DNA from: Bactericera cockerelli
Lineage: Eukaryota > Arthropoda > Insecta > Hemiptera > Triozidae
Direction of reading: 5' to 3'
Length of the DNA stretch: 64,000 nucleotides
Assembly (NCBI GenBank): GCA_024516035.1
Contig: CM044963.1
Coordinates: 23,067,676-23,131,675 of the forward strand
A program made the translations under genes and the position numbers. Below, one piece after another: positions 39,475 to 50,967 of this stretch. How positions within the stretch are numbered: position 1 is the stretch's first letter; every line of letters begins with the position of its first letter. The notes under the pieces were generated by a model, which saw nothing but the letters and a program-made list of their open reading frames with translations, ran no database searches and had not been told where the DNA came from.

Positions 39475-42312
39475 ATGAATAAAAACTCTAAAAAAACTGC
39501 AAGAGGAAAAACAGTTCATAAAGTAATTGACACAACTCCAGCAAATGTCACAAAAGAACCAGCTGTTATGAAATGTGCCAACTGTGATGTGTTCACGGGT
39601 TACACTCGGAAGCTTATTGGTAAGGATTTGATTTGCTGATGTACTTATATCTCTTAAATGTATAAATTTAATAGTAAAACTAACTAAATAATCAAAAAAA
39701 AGTCAAGTTCAAATACATTTTAATTAGACTCTCAAGGTTATAAACATCCTCAAAGTCTTTTTTTAAATAATATTGCAGTTCAACTACGTTTATTTACAAT
39801 TCATGGATAGTATAGGATCAATATACTCGTGTAAGACTTAATAAGGTCCTCAAAGTCTGGTGTGGAGCAGAATAAGCCCAATTTACAGGCAGCGTCTCCT
39901 CTTTAGCCTGGCAGTGAAATCTTTTGAAGGAGGAAGGCTGCTTGGCAACGGTTTTTGCCACCAGAGAGCTTCCCCAAGAGTCCATGAGAATTTCTTAAAG
40001 GTAAAAGAATCTTGAAAGAGTTGCATTTTTTTCACTAGGAGTTGAGTATCTATTTATTTTTTTTATTTATAAACATTTGGATCAAGCTTTATTTACATAT
40101 TTTATATACAATGTACATGGTAACAATTTAGAAATAAATATAAACAGAGCCTGATCAAGGGTGGTGATAATGTCTACGGCATTCTCTTCCACACCACCCT
40201 TGATTACAGGAAACAAAAACAGTTGGAAAAAACAAAAGAAAATATTTACAATTAAAATAAAAAATTTAAATAAAATTAAAATCTATCTTTTTGTCCTTGT
40301 CAAAATATGTAGTTATAATTATCAGAATAATTAATAGATTTAAAAAAGAAAAAAAAATCCCTTCATCAGGCAGTATCATCATTATCATGACCCATCTGAA
40401 GATGCAAAACCAAAGCAAAGTGATACACACGTTTCCCAAACTGCCTCAACTTCTCACTTCAGTCAACCAAAGAGACATGTCAGCCCATTGGATGACGGCT
40501 GTCCACCAAGATTTGCAATTCTTGGAGTCATATGCGAGAAAGATGGGGAAATCAAGATCCAAAATAAACTCTGAAAGATTGCGATTTAAACAACTGAATT
40601 GGAGTTGCAAGTTAAAAATGAAGAACGTAGAAAGAATTATGAAAGGTGAAGAGGAGATTCGAATTCTTTTTTTATATGGTCAGAAGTTAGACTTAGCTTA
40701 TAGTAGAAGTATTGTTTATAATATCATTCTCCTACAAATAAATAAAAGTATTCAATTCAATTCATGAAGTGAATGCCATTCATCGATCATTTTAACTGTG
40801 CCCGTAAGCATATTTGTTGAGGCAGATGAACTTCTTTGAACCAAATTATAGACCCAATCAGTCATAACACAAAGACTTTTGTGTAACACAAAATTCTGTA
40901 CCTAAAAACATTATAATTTCTGGTACGTATTTTCACCAGGTAAATTTTAAACTGTAGATGCATGGAGCCTTACTTTCTTTACAGGATTTCAAGATACTCT
41001 ACAGAAGATTGTGCCTTTATTCTTTGCGAGGAAGAAAATTCAAAATGAACTAAAGAACCTAATTGGAAAACAATTGAAGGGGAAGGTGAATTCATTAAAA
41101 ACAACTGTCCACAACTATGAAGAACTTATAAGGAACCATTATGAACCAAAAATGAAAGCAATAGAGAAAAAGTTGAGAAGTATTACAAGTGCCTGTGAAA
41201 GTGAGTTCGATGTCAAAATTAGGGTCAAATTATAAAATGGTTTAAAACAAAGGTAAGAGAAAACGATCTTATTCGAAATAATATCTCGAATAATATCCAC
41301 ATTATGGTGCCTTGTGATTGGTGGGCAGTCCGACTTATGGGGCGGTATTCACTTACCTTTGTTATAGTCTTTGATAATTTGGCTCTTGTACAATTTTTTT
41401 ATTACCTGATTATTTTTTATTACTTGATTATCTCTGACATATGAAGAGATTAAGAGAACACAAAAATATAAGTAAAAAAACATATAAGTACACAAACATA
41501 GGAGTAAAATGAACTTTTTCTAAGCTTAGACTAATCAATTTCAAAATTAATTTTCAACAGAAACAGAACAAACTTTGCTTTTCATGGAAAACCTCCTCGA
41601 CAATGTCCTTTCAAATAGAAATGAAATTCAAATGAAGTATGATGCTCAACTGTTACATAATAAAGAAATCAAAACACAATTTCAGTATGCAATGAGAGAA
41701 ACGGAGAAACTAAAGGACCAAATCAGATATAAAACCATACGAGACGAAGTAAATAAAGAAAACGGCCGAACTATTGAAAAAACTCTACAAGATTTGAAAG
41801 AACAAAATGATAAACTCAAAAAAACAAACATACAATTGGAGATCAAACTGAAAACAGCTATTCAAATGAACCACAGAGTTACCAAACGGTTGGAGGAAGA
41901 GAGAAAAGAAAAAGATAGTTTCATAAAAAGCAAAGAAGAATACGAAAAAATTGAGAATATGAAGATGCTAGCCTTGGAAGAAATGAACGCGCAATTGAAA
42001 GAGAAGATACAGTTCCACACATATTATACGAAAAAAGAATTTGCTGCAAGATTCAATTTTGACTTATCGGACAAAGATGAAGGCAAATGTGATCATTTAG
42101 ATATTAACACTTTGGATCAGTATCATCAGATTAGCACTCCCAAATTGGACTTGTCACTTATGACGGGCAATCCTTGTGCTGATATCAAAACTCAAATAGT
42201 GTCCAACTACAAGCTAATCAAACAATTGGAAGAAGAAATATTATCACTCAACAAACTCAGAGTCAAGATCAAAGCTGCTGAGAAAAGTGAAGTCAAAAAA
42301 CCTGACGGATGA
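39475..42312 (+). CDS. Four-exon coiled-coil protein gene, 462 aa
   Basis: The best host gene. Exons: 39475-39619, 40370-40645, 40985-41200, 41561-42312 (stop TGA). Donors GTAAGG, GTGAAG and GTGAGT; acceptors CTTCATCAG, CTTTACAG and TTTCAACAG. All three introns are phase 1 and the joined frame has no stop, which is unlikely by chance. Residues 1-48 are basic with a lone CANC pair. Exons 2 and 3 encode basic helical text (QDLQFLESYARKMGKSRSK, HNYEELIRNHYEPKMKAIEK). Exon 4 is long coiled coil rich in E/K/Q (ENGRTIEKTLQDLKEQNDKL, RVTKRLEEERKEKD). No signal peptide or membrane segment. Family not recognised; a cytoskeletal, ciliary or sperm structural role is only a guess from composition. The start is the first good ATG; an upstream exon cannot be excluded. 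Confidence 0.75.
40068..40215 (-). mobile_element. Family I tail inside intron 1
   Basis: Minus strand: AAGGGTGGTGTGGAAGAGAA, TGCCGTAGACATTATCACCA, then an A/T-rich end. It lies in the first intron of the coiled-coil gene, antisense to it. Confidence 0.45.
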
Positions 42313-42314
42313 CA

Positions 42315-42845
42315 AGATTAATCATCAATGGGAGAAAAACTCTAACCTCAAATCGAGAACAAAAGTTACTTGAATTTTCTTCTGATTTTTATGAAAAGTA
42401 ATGTACCTATTTTACATTCTGTTTTCAACAGCAGTTACATTTTTTTGTATAACATAATTACAAGTTTTACATTTTCTTTTATAACATGATAACATGTTTT
42501 AAATAAATTTTCTTTTATAACATGATAACATGTTTTACGTTTTCTTTTATAACATTATTTCATTTAAAATTTTCGTATTCACAAACGCTGAAGTAGAGAT
42601 GTTTGAACAACTAGGTATATGAAAGTGTAAAAACTGATTCATTCACTGATCAGTGAACACCAATATGTCAGTAACCGTCATAATATACGGAGAAAGATGA
42701 AATTTTAACATAAGTATTTTTGGTTTCTCGATGTGTAAAAACAGGTGTTTACTACAAAAAAAAAGTTTTTAAGTGAATAATTGCCAGATTTGTTTCTATT
42801 TTAAATTGAACATCTTCATGAACAATTCATAGCTCACAAATTCTG
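42315..42845 (+). other. 3' UTR and flank of the coiled-coil gene
   Basis: Likely poly(A) signal AATAAA at 42502-42507, about 190 bases after the stop. The 42465-42555 stretch repeats TTTTCTTTTATAACATGATA three times. Confidence 0.5.
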
Positions 42846-42854
42846 ACAAAAGCT

Positions 42855-42952
42855 GCATAAAGAGTTTCAAAACTACACAAATAATTTCAAAGCTACACAA
42901 AGAGTTTCATAGCTACACAAATAGTTTCAAAGCTACACAAAGAGTTTCAAAT
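42855..42952. repeat. ~20-bp tandem repeat, 5 copies
   Basis: Unit TTTCAAAGCTACACAAAGAG with alternating AAATAG/AAAGAG ends. Confidence 0.85.
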
Positions 42953-43119
42953 AGACTCCGGATACAGAGAAGAGCAACTGTTATGAAAGCCTGCCAAATG
43001 CTCCATGCCCAATTTAATTTGATTCGCTTCAATCAAGAGCTGATTAATGTTGAAAATAGTCTACAATTCCGGAATAAGGGTGGCTCTTGACACTGTTGGT
43101 ATCAACATGGTTATCATAT

Positions 43120-43262
43120 TTGGGTTAATCTCTTTCGTGATACACAACGACTCAAACACGCTGTACTAAATATCTTCACTGAAACCGGGACTTGTACCAC
43201 CGACCTCCAGATTACAAGTCCACCCGCCGCCTTATCCATCAAGCTACTGAGGTCGGGTCCCA
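43120..43262 (-). mobile_element. SC SINE
   Basis: Minus strand: ACCTCAGTAGCTTGATGG, CGGCGGGTGGACTTGTAATC (4-bp insertion), B-box variant GGTACAAGTCC, body to GAAAGAGATTAACCC. Confidence 0.8.
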
Positions 43263-43324
43263 GTATCAACTAAGAGACTCTTTAAAATAATATGCCTGAA
43301 TACTTCCTCAACTCTTTTGCAACG

Positions 43325-43505
43325 CAGGCGGGCGCACAAATACCATAAAAAGGACCAGATTTCACAAACGGGAACATTGAATTTGAACACCATTAGCGCT
43401 AATATTGAAAGCTTCAGAAAAATCTGAGAAAAATCACCCAGGCGGACACAAAAATCCCATAAAAAGGACCAAACTCAACAAATTGGAACAACGGATTTAA
43501 TCATT
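43325..43505. repeat. Direct repeat, ~114 bp apart
   Basis: CCATAAAAAGGACCAGATTT and CCATAAAAAGGACCAAACTC head two diverged copies. A minus-strand frame to the right (43540-43657, with PPSPEDYVQFSEVMVLY) might be coding but is unsupported. Confidence 0.5.
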
Positions 43506-43769
43506 TTTTGAACTAAAAAAAAAAAAAAAAACGCTTCAGAAATACCACACGCCATACAATACAAAACCATCACTTCAGAAAACTGAACATAGTCTTCCGG
43601 TGACGGAGGCACCCCATTCATCCCGGAGATGTCATGTCTATAACGCTGGATTGACATTTATTAGAGCTGTTGTGGAGGGCTTTACAGGGTGAGAGGGCTT
43701 GAACCAGGGCTGGTGATATTCTCTTGAACCCTACGTAACTCCCTTCAGTGTAAGTCTTGGTTCGGTCAG

Positions 43770-43985
43770 AAGTGCATTGGTAGTCAAGTGGTTAACGCGA
43801 TAGTCTGGTAGTCCAGGTAGCGTAGGGCTCCGTTGGTTCGAATCCCACCCAGTGCATGAATTTTCCTCATTATTTTAAGTTTATGACCACATAATAATAA
43901 GAATCTGAGGGTTAGCTGGTAGAAAGTGCTTTCAGCATGAACCTCGCCTGGTGGTTACCTTCCACTAAAGATTTTTATTTTATTA
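43770..43985 (+). mobile_element. SD SINE, full length
   Basis: GTGCATTGGTAGTCAAGTGG, GGTTCGAATCCCACCCAGTG, GACCACATAATAATAAGAAT, CCTGGTGGTTACCTTCCAC, T-rich end. Confidence 0.85.
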
Positions 43986-43999
43986 TTATGGAACTAGTG

Positions 44000-44515
44000 T
44001 GGCATGTAAAGTGATAGTACCTTCCCAGCGTTTTCACGTGTCTTGAAGGCAATTGTAAACACTTGAATCAGTTTTCGTGTAACATTATTTAGCCTTACTT
44101 GCAGCTACGAAGAAACGTGCACCAGGGACATGTTTATTTAAATTGTGGTTGGCGTGATCAAAAATTAGGAGCACAAAATTCAGCAACACAAATATGGAAA
44201 CTTTTTTTAATCTTTTTCAAGCAGTTTCCACACGTTTCTGACATATCCCGACCGTCAAGAAATCGGCCCTGTTCCAGCTGCAAACTGCAGAGTTAATAAT
44301 TTGATTGCAATGGGAGGGGGTGCTTCCAGGATTAAAAGGAAGAAGAGTGGGGGTATCCAAACAAGAGTTGGGGGAGGAGAGGGGAGGTTGCGCTAATGAA
44401 ATTGACCACGTGTGTACATGAAAAATAAGAGACTGGAGAGAGAGAGCCATCTGGAGGAAGAGTAAGTAGAGAGAGAAATAGAGGAGAGACAAAGAGAACA
44501 GAGAGGAGACGCAAC
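44000..44515. other. No recognised gene
   Basis: Purine-rich stretch 44290-44500 (GAGAGAGA, GGGGAGGAG). Frames here are artefacts of that composition. Confidence 0.35.
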
Positions 44516-44517
44516 AT

Positions 44518-44698
44518 CCTACGATGCTAAGACTTGGATGGGTGACCATTCATATTCGAACAGTCATTATGGTGGCTATTCTTAGTCCCACTCGGGCTGG
44601 GTGAGGTTAATTTGAGTAGCTGGTTTGTGAGTTTCCAGCGTATGGAGGGTAAAATCCCCGTCGTGATATGATCCTGCAGTTGAAAGCGATGTAACCTT
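44518..44698 (+). mobile_element. S5 SINE, 5'-truncated
   Basis: Starts inside the 5S head at AAGACTTGGATGGGTGACC, then CTCGGGCTGGGTGAGG, GTAGCTGGTTTGTGAGTTTC, AGTTGAAAGCGATGTAAC. No poly(A). Confidence 0.8.
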
Positions 44699-44699
44699 A

Positions 44700-44945
44700 T
44701 TTATTTAGACTTTATTTTTTTATACAAAACAATCAACAATAAATTATTAACAGAGAATTAAAAGTTAACAATATTTACAAAATAAAGTATAGAAGAAAAA
44801 ATTTTTAAATTTAAATATTGTTAAGTTTTATTTCTATGTTAATAATTTATTGTTGATGGTTTTGTATAAAATTGTCTTGTAAACCGGAGAGAAGTTAATG
44901 CCTTAGGCATTCTCTGCTACTAAACTTAACCCCGTTGAATTGAAC
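44700..44945. repeat. Family J with hairpin
   Basis: ATACAAAACAATCAACAATA near 44720 is complementary to TATTGTTGATGGTTTTGTAT near 44850. Ends with AATGCCTTAGGCATTCTCTG. Confidence 0.55.
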
Positions 44946-45009
44946 CATTAACCTAAGGGTTACTGGTTCAATTTCCAAGTTAGTCAAGCTTTGAGTTTTT
45001 GTTTAACAC

Positions 45010-45637
45010 AATTGAATCGGTCATTTCAGAAACACCATAAGTCAAAATTATCAACTTTTCAGGAGGCGAAAAAAACCTTTTTATTTTGTTAGTTTTGTAC
45101 CAACAAAAAAGCAAAAATATATTTTAGATACCTGAAATACTCATTTATGGATAGTATTAAACAAACCCGTAATATTATACTTGGTTAAGAAGAAATTTGA
45201 AATTGAAATTTTTGAGTTATGGTGTTTCAGAAGTATAACTTGAGTAATGTTGTTTCTGAAATGACTGTACATGACTAATGGTGCAAAAAATCACTTATTT
45301 TCTTTAAATCATCGTACGTATAAAAATTTATTTGTAAAAAATTACCACTACACTGAGTACAATCTACAGGTTTCTGAAAACAAAACAATAACAAAGCACT
45401 GATTTCAAAAATTTCATAATTACTGCGCATGTTCACAACAGAAACACATTAACTCAGTGAGTTAAGGTGTTTCTGAAATGAATGCATATTACTATCTCCT
45501 ATAAATTCAATACAAATTATCTGAGTCATGTTGTTCCTATACGGAACGAAGCGTTTTTATCTCCTCTTTCCAAAAATATGAAAATCTCAAAATCGAAAAA
45601 AATGACTTATGGTGTTTCTAAAATGACCGATTCAATT
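45010..45637. mobile_element. Foldback element, 35-bp TIRs
   Basis: Ends AATTGAATCGGTCATTTCAG... (45010-45044) and its complement (45603-45637) differ at one position. The motif GGTGTTTCTGAAATGA and its complement recur four more times inside, so subterminal motifs repeat. Non-coding; no clear target duplication. Confidence 0.7.
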
Positions 45638-45884
45638 ACGATGATTTTGTATTATAACAAAACCGATTGCTCCATAATAGCTGAGTATGTTTCCTCCTGG
45701 TCTGGCCCATGTGGTTAACACTTGTCTTCCATGTTGCAGAACACCTTGCTATCATATGTGTTATCAGTTTGGCGTACACATGGCTTTCAGATGTTTCCGC
45801 TCAGTCTTACCAGATTATAATTTAACCCGTTGCTTGTTGGTTCAAGTTATTTTATGCCGTAAAATAATTTAATAATAATACTAT

Positions 45885-45990
45885 CGCCTTGTTTATACTG
45901 CCCGGTAAGATCTAATGAATCCAATTACCTACCTAAGCCCAAGACGTATTATTATGTGGTCAATATCCAAAATAGGAGGGTAACTTGTCT
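45885..45990 (-). mobile_element. SE SINE tail
   Basis: Plus strand AATACTATCGCCTTGTTTAT, TGCCCGGTAAGATC, ACGTATTATTATGTGGTCAA. Head absent. Confidence 0.6.
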
Positions 45991-46265
45991 TGTTTTTTCT
46001 TTTCTTTTAAGTTCTTTTCAATTGAATTTAGTGGTGAGATACTCGCTTCGGATTCGGAAGGTCCCGTTTGATTTCAAGACAAAAATGAAATTGGAGCAAA
46101 AAAATATGTTTTTTTACAATCGAACACAATACTTACGATTTTTTAATATTAAAAATTTCTCGGAAAATGAACATATAGAAAACGCACATATTATTTTACT
46201 TAGTTTTGACATACGACTCTAACGAGGATAATCACATAATCAGGTTAGATTTTATAGTCATTAAA

Positions 46266-46365
46266 TTTTCATCAGGACAGGTATGTCAACATCCACTTGC
46301 TGGAAATCGCACCAGATACCCACTAGTACCCACACCAACCTCACTTTGCCTGGATCAGGCGGCAG
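46266..46365 (-). mobile_element. SB body, decayed
   Basis: CTTGCTGGAAATCGCACCAG and CACCAACCTCACTTTGCCTGG correspond to the SB core on the minus strand. Confidence 0.45.
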
Positions 46366-46626
46366 AGTTCCACCGCAGATTGAATCTCCCCAGGCCTCAA
46401 CCCAAGGACCCATGCAAATTGATGGGGGAAACCACATCTGAGGGTCTGTTGCACAAGAAATTCATTACTTGGGAGGCACTATAAGGAATATGAGGATGAT
46501 TGAAAACGATGGAACCTTGCATAGCGGAATAATGGTAGATTATTCTTGCGGCTCTAGGAATTCAATTATTTTCATATTTCAGCCAAACATGGTTCAAACA
46601 CTTCGGCCGAAGAACGCCCTATAGTC

Positions 46627-46840
46627 TGTCCCGGTAGCTCAGTGGTAAAGGCGGCACTCTGTGAATCCAGAGATTCCAGAGGTCGCGGGTTCGATAACCA
46701 TCAGCCGGGGCATGACAAGTTATCCTCCCATTTGGGATTTTTACCACATAATAATGAGTCTTGGGCTTACTGCTGAAATAATGGGCTTAACAGTCCTAAT
46801 TGGGTAGTATAAATAAGGCGATATTATTATTATACAAAGA
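46627..46840 (+). mobile_element. SE SINE, full length
   Basis: TGTCCCGGTAGCTCAGTGGT, CTCTGTGAATCCAGAG, CGGGTTCGATAACC, CCGGGGCATGACAAGTTAT, CTTGGGCTTACTGCTGAAAT, AAGGCGATATTATTATTAT. Confidence 0.88.
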
Positions 46841-46949
46841 AAGAGATATATATACGACGTATTCGTATAATGGAAAGGGATATAACAGAAAACACAATAA
46901 TAGAGAAAATCTCAGGTCCCTGCGTCACCTGTTTATGTGTAAAGAACCT

Positions 46950-47148
46950 GTCCAGAGATACTGAATTCGATCCCCGGTCGGTGCTGACTTTCCACACAGA
47001 AAATTCTGTTCCCTCCGTATATATGTGAGGCTGGCATTTCCGACTCTACCCAGGCTGGGTGAGGTTATTGTGGGTAGCTGGTACAATTCCCAGCGAATGG
47101 AGAGTAAAATCCCCGTCCTAATGTAGGACGTTTAATCAAATAAAATCG
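46950..47148 (+). mobile_element. SB SINE
   Basis: CTGAATTCGATCCCCGGTCG (B box), linker, CCCAGGCTGGGTGAGGTTAT, AGCGAATGGAGAGTAAAATC, TAGGACGTTTAATC. The A box half is replaced. Confidence 0.75.
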
Positions 47149-47149
47149 T

Positions 47150-47280
47150 TGGCGTTAGGAAGGCCATCCAGCCGTAGAAAATGTGCCAAAACTAATCAAC
47201 CTAAACCATGAGTTTAAACAATGTCCAGTGTCCACCCTGCCTGCGCGGGATAAGACAGAGTAAAAGAAGAAGAGAACTGG
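47150..47280 (+). mobile_element. RTE-like LINE 3' tail
   Basis: TTGGCGTTAGGAAGGCCATC, CAGCCGTAGAAAATGTGCCA, ACCATGAGTTTAAACAATG. Ends AGAGTAAAAGAAGAAG. Confidence 0.5.
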
Positions 47281-47389
47281 CTATATTTTTCTAAGAAACC
47301 TCCTCATAATAGATTTGTTCTCTCTCTTGTGGATTGTAATATAATAATATATTATGTAGGTTCGAGAGAATATAATTTGATACCACCTT

Positions 47390-47470
47390 AGCTTGATCGA
47401 TAAAGCGGCGGACTTGTTACTTTGAGGACAATGGTTTGAGACCATATTTCCATAGATAAGAGTATTCTCA
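47390..47470 (+). mobile_element. SC SINE head, decayed
   Basis: AGCTTGATCGATAAAGCGGC, GGACTTGTTACTTTGAGGAC, B box lost. Confidence 0.6.
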
Positions 47471-47499
47471 GCGTGAGTTCGAGGTTTGAGACTCTGAGC

Positions 47500-47925
47500 A
47501 CATAGTTAGAATGATTTTTTTAATGATTATTTATAGGAATATTTTTTTAGAGAGTCAGCATAGAAATTGACTGAGGACAAGGTATACGCCGGACTAGGTA
47601 TGCTGTTTCACCCGCCTTGAAAGGAACCAATTTTTTATCTCTTGAAAAAAAAAGAAAAAAAAAGAACCGTGTATAGTTTTTCGGCACCATTCTGTGGGCT
47701 CACCTAAACACTTTTCGGCACCAATTCTGTGTACACACCCCCGTTCTTCCCCATAACACGTGCCGCCCCACCTAGCTTGGTTGTTGAGGAATCTCCTCCG
47801 ACGAAACTGCAAACCGCAGTGACCACAAGAATGCCAGAGCAATAAATAGCCGAGTCAGATTGGCGGCATTGTATAGTGACTTCGACGGTTCATAATTCAT
47901 ATACTAATGTTTTTATGTCGCCAAC
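47500..47925. other. No recognised gene
   Basis: TTTTCGGCACCATTCTGTG and TTTTCGGCACCAATTCTGTG form a small direct repeat. Confidence 0.35.
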
Positions 47926-47929
47926 CTCC

Positions 47930-48112
47930 GTGGCTCAGTGGTTAAGAGCATTGGTTACTGACCCGGTGCAGGTTGCGGGTCGAATCCCGGCCGGAGCGGA
48001 AATTTCTGACCGAAATTTTCCGTTTCCGTAATGGCATGGATGTAAAGGTAAAGTGCCCTGAAGTAATGCGAAAGCGGTTCGGACACACTTACCTTTTTAA
48101 ACTTACGTACAA
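47930..48112 (+). mobile_element. SG SINE, single copy here
   Basis: tRNA-like head CCTCCGTGGCTCAGTGGTTA with GGGTCGAATCCCGGCCGGAG (B box), then a body unlike the other families (ATGGCATGGATGTAAAGGTA, GCCCTGAAGTAATGCG) and A-run. The head could fold as a tRNA, but the 3' body argues for a SINE. Confidence 0.6.
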
Positions 48113-48221
48113 AAAAAAAAAAATGTTTTATGTCGACGGATCATACTAACTTTTACTGGGTCTGACTTACTAATTGTTGAAAGTTCATGTGAAGTTACAT
48201 TCACCCAGAACTCATTCAGCG

Positions 48222-48485
48222 CACGAATAGCTCAGTGGTTAAGCACTCGCTTGCCATCCGGGGTTCAAACCCCCGCGCCGACAACAATTTGTCTTCAAAA
48301 TTTGGTTACAGTTGTTTGTAAGGGATACCTTCCGGTGCGCTCGTGTTGACCCAGCACCTAATTGGGATGTATTATGTCACATTTCCATCAGAGGGGAGGC
48401 ATACTACGGGATGGGCAGACTACAACACAGACGTCACAGACCTCAAGCGTCTACAGTAGCTCCTGCTCATGGCTACGGAATAAAA
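48222..48485 (+). mobile_element. SF SINE, full length
   Basis: GCGCACGAATAGCTCAGTGG, GGGTTCAAACCCCCGCGCCG, GTTACAGTTGTTTGTAAGGG, TTCCGGTGCGCTCGTGTTG, GAGGGGAGGCATACTACGGG, GCTCCTGCTCATGGCTACG. Reference copy for SF. Confidence 0.85.
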
Positions 48486-48503
48486 AAAGCTGTGAAACAC
48501 TTA

Positions 48504-48753
48504 TCTCTATATATAATATATATAAAACAGACAAAAGGACTACCTACTACCTATGTTTGTTTGTTTGTCCGGAGTTGTTTAGCCAAAACGGTAAGAGATA
48601 GCGAAAAATGTCTCAGAATTGACCCCCCAAAATCATTATAGCTTTGTCCAGAAACATTATAAGAATTTCAAAAAGGCATTGCTGTCCAGCAGTACGGCCA
48701 TGCCTTAGTAAATTTGAAATTTAGTCTGTTGCAAAGCACGGGCAAACGGCTAG
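48504..48753 (+). mobile_element. Non-autonomous Helitron
   Basis: A|TCTCTATATATAATATATAT at the left, GCACGGGCAAACGGCTAG|T at the right, hairpin GTTGC/GCAAAGCAC region. Sister of 122-352. Confidence 0.75.
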
Positions 48754-48831
48754 TCTTAAAAAAAAAAAATACTACGTAGGTACGTCTGTTAAAAAAAATT
48801 AACATTGAAAATATTTCATACTTTTTGCAGT

Positions 48832-49005
48832 CACTGTGGCAGAGTGAGTTAGCGCACCCTAGCATTAGCGCACTCCCCAGCGATGTACGAATTTTTCTGC
48901 TTGGATGTTCGGGTCCACTCATATCACGTGAGGAAAAATGAGTATCTGCTTTGATGTGAAGCAGCGACCAGTGGCAGAATCATATTCAGGTTAGATAAAA
49001 ATACA
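48832..49005 (+). mobile_element. SH SINE
   Basis: GTCACTGTGGCAGAGTGAGT, GATGTTCGGGTCCACTCATA, GCAGCGACCAGTGGCAGAAT. The B box has been lost (CCCAGCGATGTACG). Confidence 0.7.
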
Positions 49006-49536
49006 TGATATTGTAAATTAAAGTGGTAAAGTCCTATGATTCTCCGCTTCCCACTAAAATTGTGACATAATAACACAAAGAAAAAGCATTCTTCTTCTTA
49101 TTATTATTTCATAATATTTTTTAATAAATTATGAAATAATATTAAATATTTTTTATCGGTAATATTTTTTAATAAATCTGATGGTCATAATATTTTGATA
49201 TTGACGGTTGATACTATCAGGTTCCAATTTTAGCAAAAAAATTAGTAAAGCGAATTTGAGTAGGTAATATTGTGATATCAAGTTGTGATTTTGATGATAT
49301 CAATTGTGATTTTGATTATGTTTTTTTTATCAATGCAGAAATTCAGAACACTTCAATGGAGCGAATAACAAAAAGCTCATTCTCTCAATGAATCAGACAT
49401 GAAGGGGCCGGAAGCCGGAAGTTTTGAGCGCTGTTGAGGAAGCAGAATGAGCAGTTTCTCAGGGTTGGGCACGGATCTAAGCGGAAAGGAGAAAACATGA
49501 GAAAGTTTATAGTAATCATAATCAGTAGCTATAATA

Positions 49537-49797
49537 TTAACACATCGAGCGCCACGTGTATCATTTATGATACACCACTGACAGAAGGGTTGGGTGGAAG
49601 AGATTGCCATAGGCAATAATTCCCCTCACGATAGGTTTATTTTTTTTTTCTTAGACCGCTACCGAATCTTTCACCGCCAGGTGTAACTTATTTCACACAC
49701 CTCGTCGTGTTGAGTTAGAAACATCGGATTTCTTTGTCTATTCTGATTTCCTGGTACAGACACAGAGCGAATATCACCATGGCACTTAATGTGTTAA
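49537..49797. mobile_element. TTAA-flanked MITE carrying a family I tail
   Basis: TTAACACATCGAGCGCCACG at left, the complement of TTAACACATTAAGTGCCATG at right. Palindrome GTGTATCATTTATGATACAC lies next to the left end. Family I text (GGGTTGGGTGGAAGAGATTG) fills 49586-49650. Confidence 0.65.
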
Positions 49798-49887
49798 GGA
49801 GAGGACTGAATAGAGATGGCCGACCCCAACATTATGGAAATATTGATACATATTTTTAAAAAAATATCGGTTAAAAAATTAGCGATA

Positions 49888-50151
49888 TTTTTTTTTTTTT
49901 TAAGTGGGGTTTAACGTCGCTTTCAACTGCCATGGTCATATCACGACGGGGGTTTTACCCTCCATTCGCAGGAAACTCACAAACCTGCTACTCACATTGA
50001 CCTCACCCAGCCTGAGTGGGGCCGGGAAAAGCCAGCGTCACGAGAATTAGAATTTGAATGGTCACCCATCCAAGTCTTAACCTCGCTGGATGTCGCTTAA
50101 CTTCGGTGTTCTGAAGGGAACCGGTGTATTCAACATGCCATCGACGCTGGC
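49888..50151 (-). mobile_element. S5 SINE, complete with target duplication
   Basis: Head 50151-50031 (121 nt), body, poly(T) at 49888-49901. AGCGATATTTT flanks both sides (49881 and 50154). Intact 5S boxes. Confidence 0.93.
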
Positions 50152-50213
50152 TCAGCGATATTTTAGATGACCGATTTATTGATACCGATATATTTTTGGC
50201 GATTTCTAATATC

Positions 50214-50370
50214 ACCGACCTCAGTAGCTTGATCGAAAAGGTGGTGGACTTGTAACCTGGAGGTCGGTGTTTCAAATCCCGGATTCAGTCAGCGTACATT
50301 TAGTGAAGCGAGTTTGAATAGTTGTGATAACACGAAAGTGATACACAAATATGATAACTTTTCAATTTTT
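50214..50370 (+). mobile_element. SC SINE
   Basis: ACCGACCTCAGTAGCTTGAT, GGACTTGTAACCTGGAGGTC, TTTCAAATCCCGG, GCGAGTTTGAATAGTTGTG, AACACGAAAGTGATACAC. Confidence 0.85.
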
Positions 50371-50374
50371 TCGA

Positions 50375-50965
50375 TTTAAAATATTGGCGATACCGGTATC
50401 TCGATATCTTCATGGTCGATGGCCATATCTTCATATCTCTAGGACGGAATCACTGAGAGAAAAAAGGCCATAGGGGAATAGGAGAACGGGGATTGGGAGC
50501 TATTTTTATATAATTGTGACCCTGGTGGAAAATAAATACATAACTAATTAAGTATTTATTTTCAAGAGGAAGGGATAGGGGATGAATAATGCAATAGTGC
50601 ATTATTCATTAGATAATGCTTGTAGATAAATATATAGCTATTTTACTTTGAATCCGGCTTCGTGTTTGCAAAAGAGATAGCTTGAAGAAACAGTTCACTA
50701 CACTTTATGTGGCGCTGTCGAAAAATAAATATATAATACATAGATATACCTAATTACCTAATTATAGGTATTTATAGACCTAATTATTTAATGGATATTG
50801 TACTTTTGTGGATAAAAATACCTATTTTTAATTTGAAATCTTTGAATCCAGACTCGTATCTGGAAAAGAGGTAGCTTATAGGCAAAGAGCTCAGTGCAAG
50901 ACATCAGAACACCTTGTTATCATGGGTGTTATCAGTTTGGCATGCACAATTGCACATGGACGTAC
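50375..50965. other. No recognised feature
   Basis: Two diverged copies of AAAATAAATA...CTAATTA-rich text near 50530 and 50720. No gene. Confidence 0.35.
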
Positions 50966-50967
50966 AC

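Noticed and set aside
46627..46710. Genuine tRNA gene
   Set aside because: Good A and B boxes, but the same head is repeated with the same 3' body at several sites, which defines a SINE.
47930..48010. Genuine tRNA gene (SG head)
   Set aside because: Kept as SINE because a non-tRNA body and A-run follow; only one copy here, so this is less certain.
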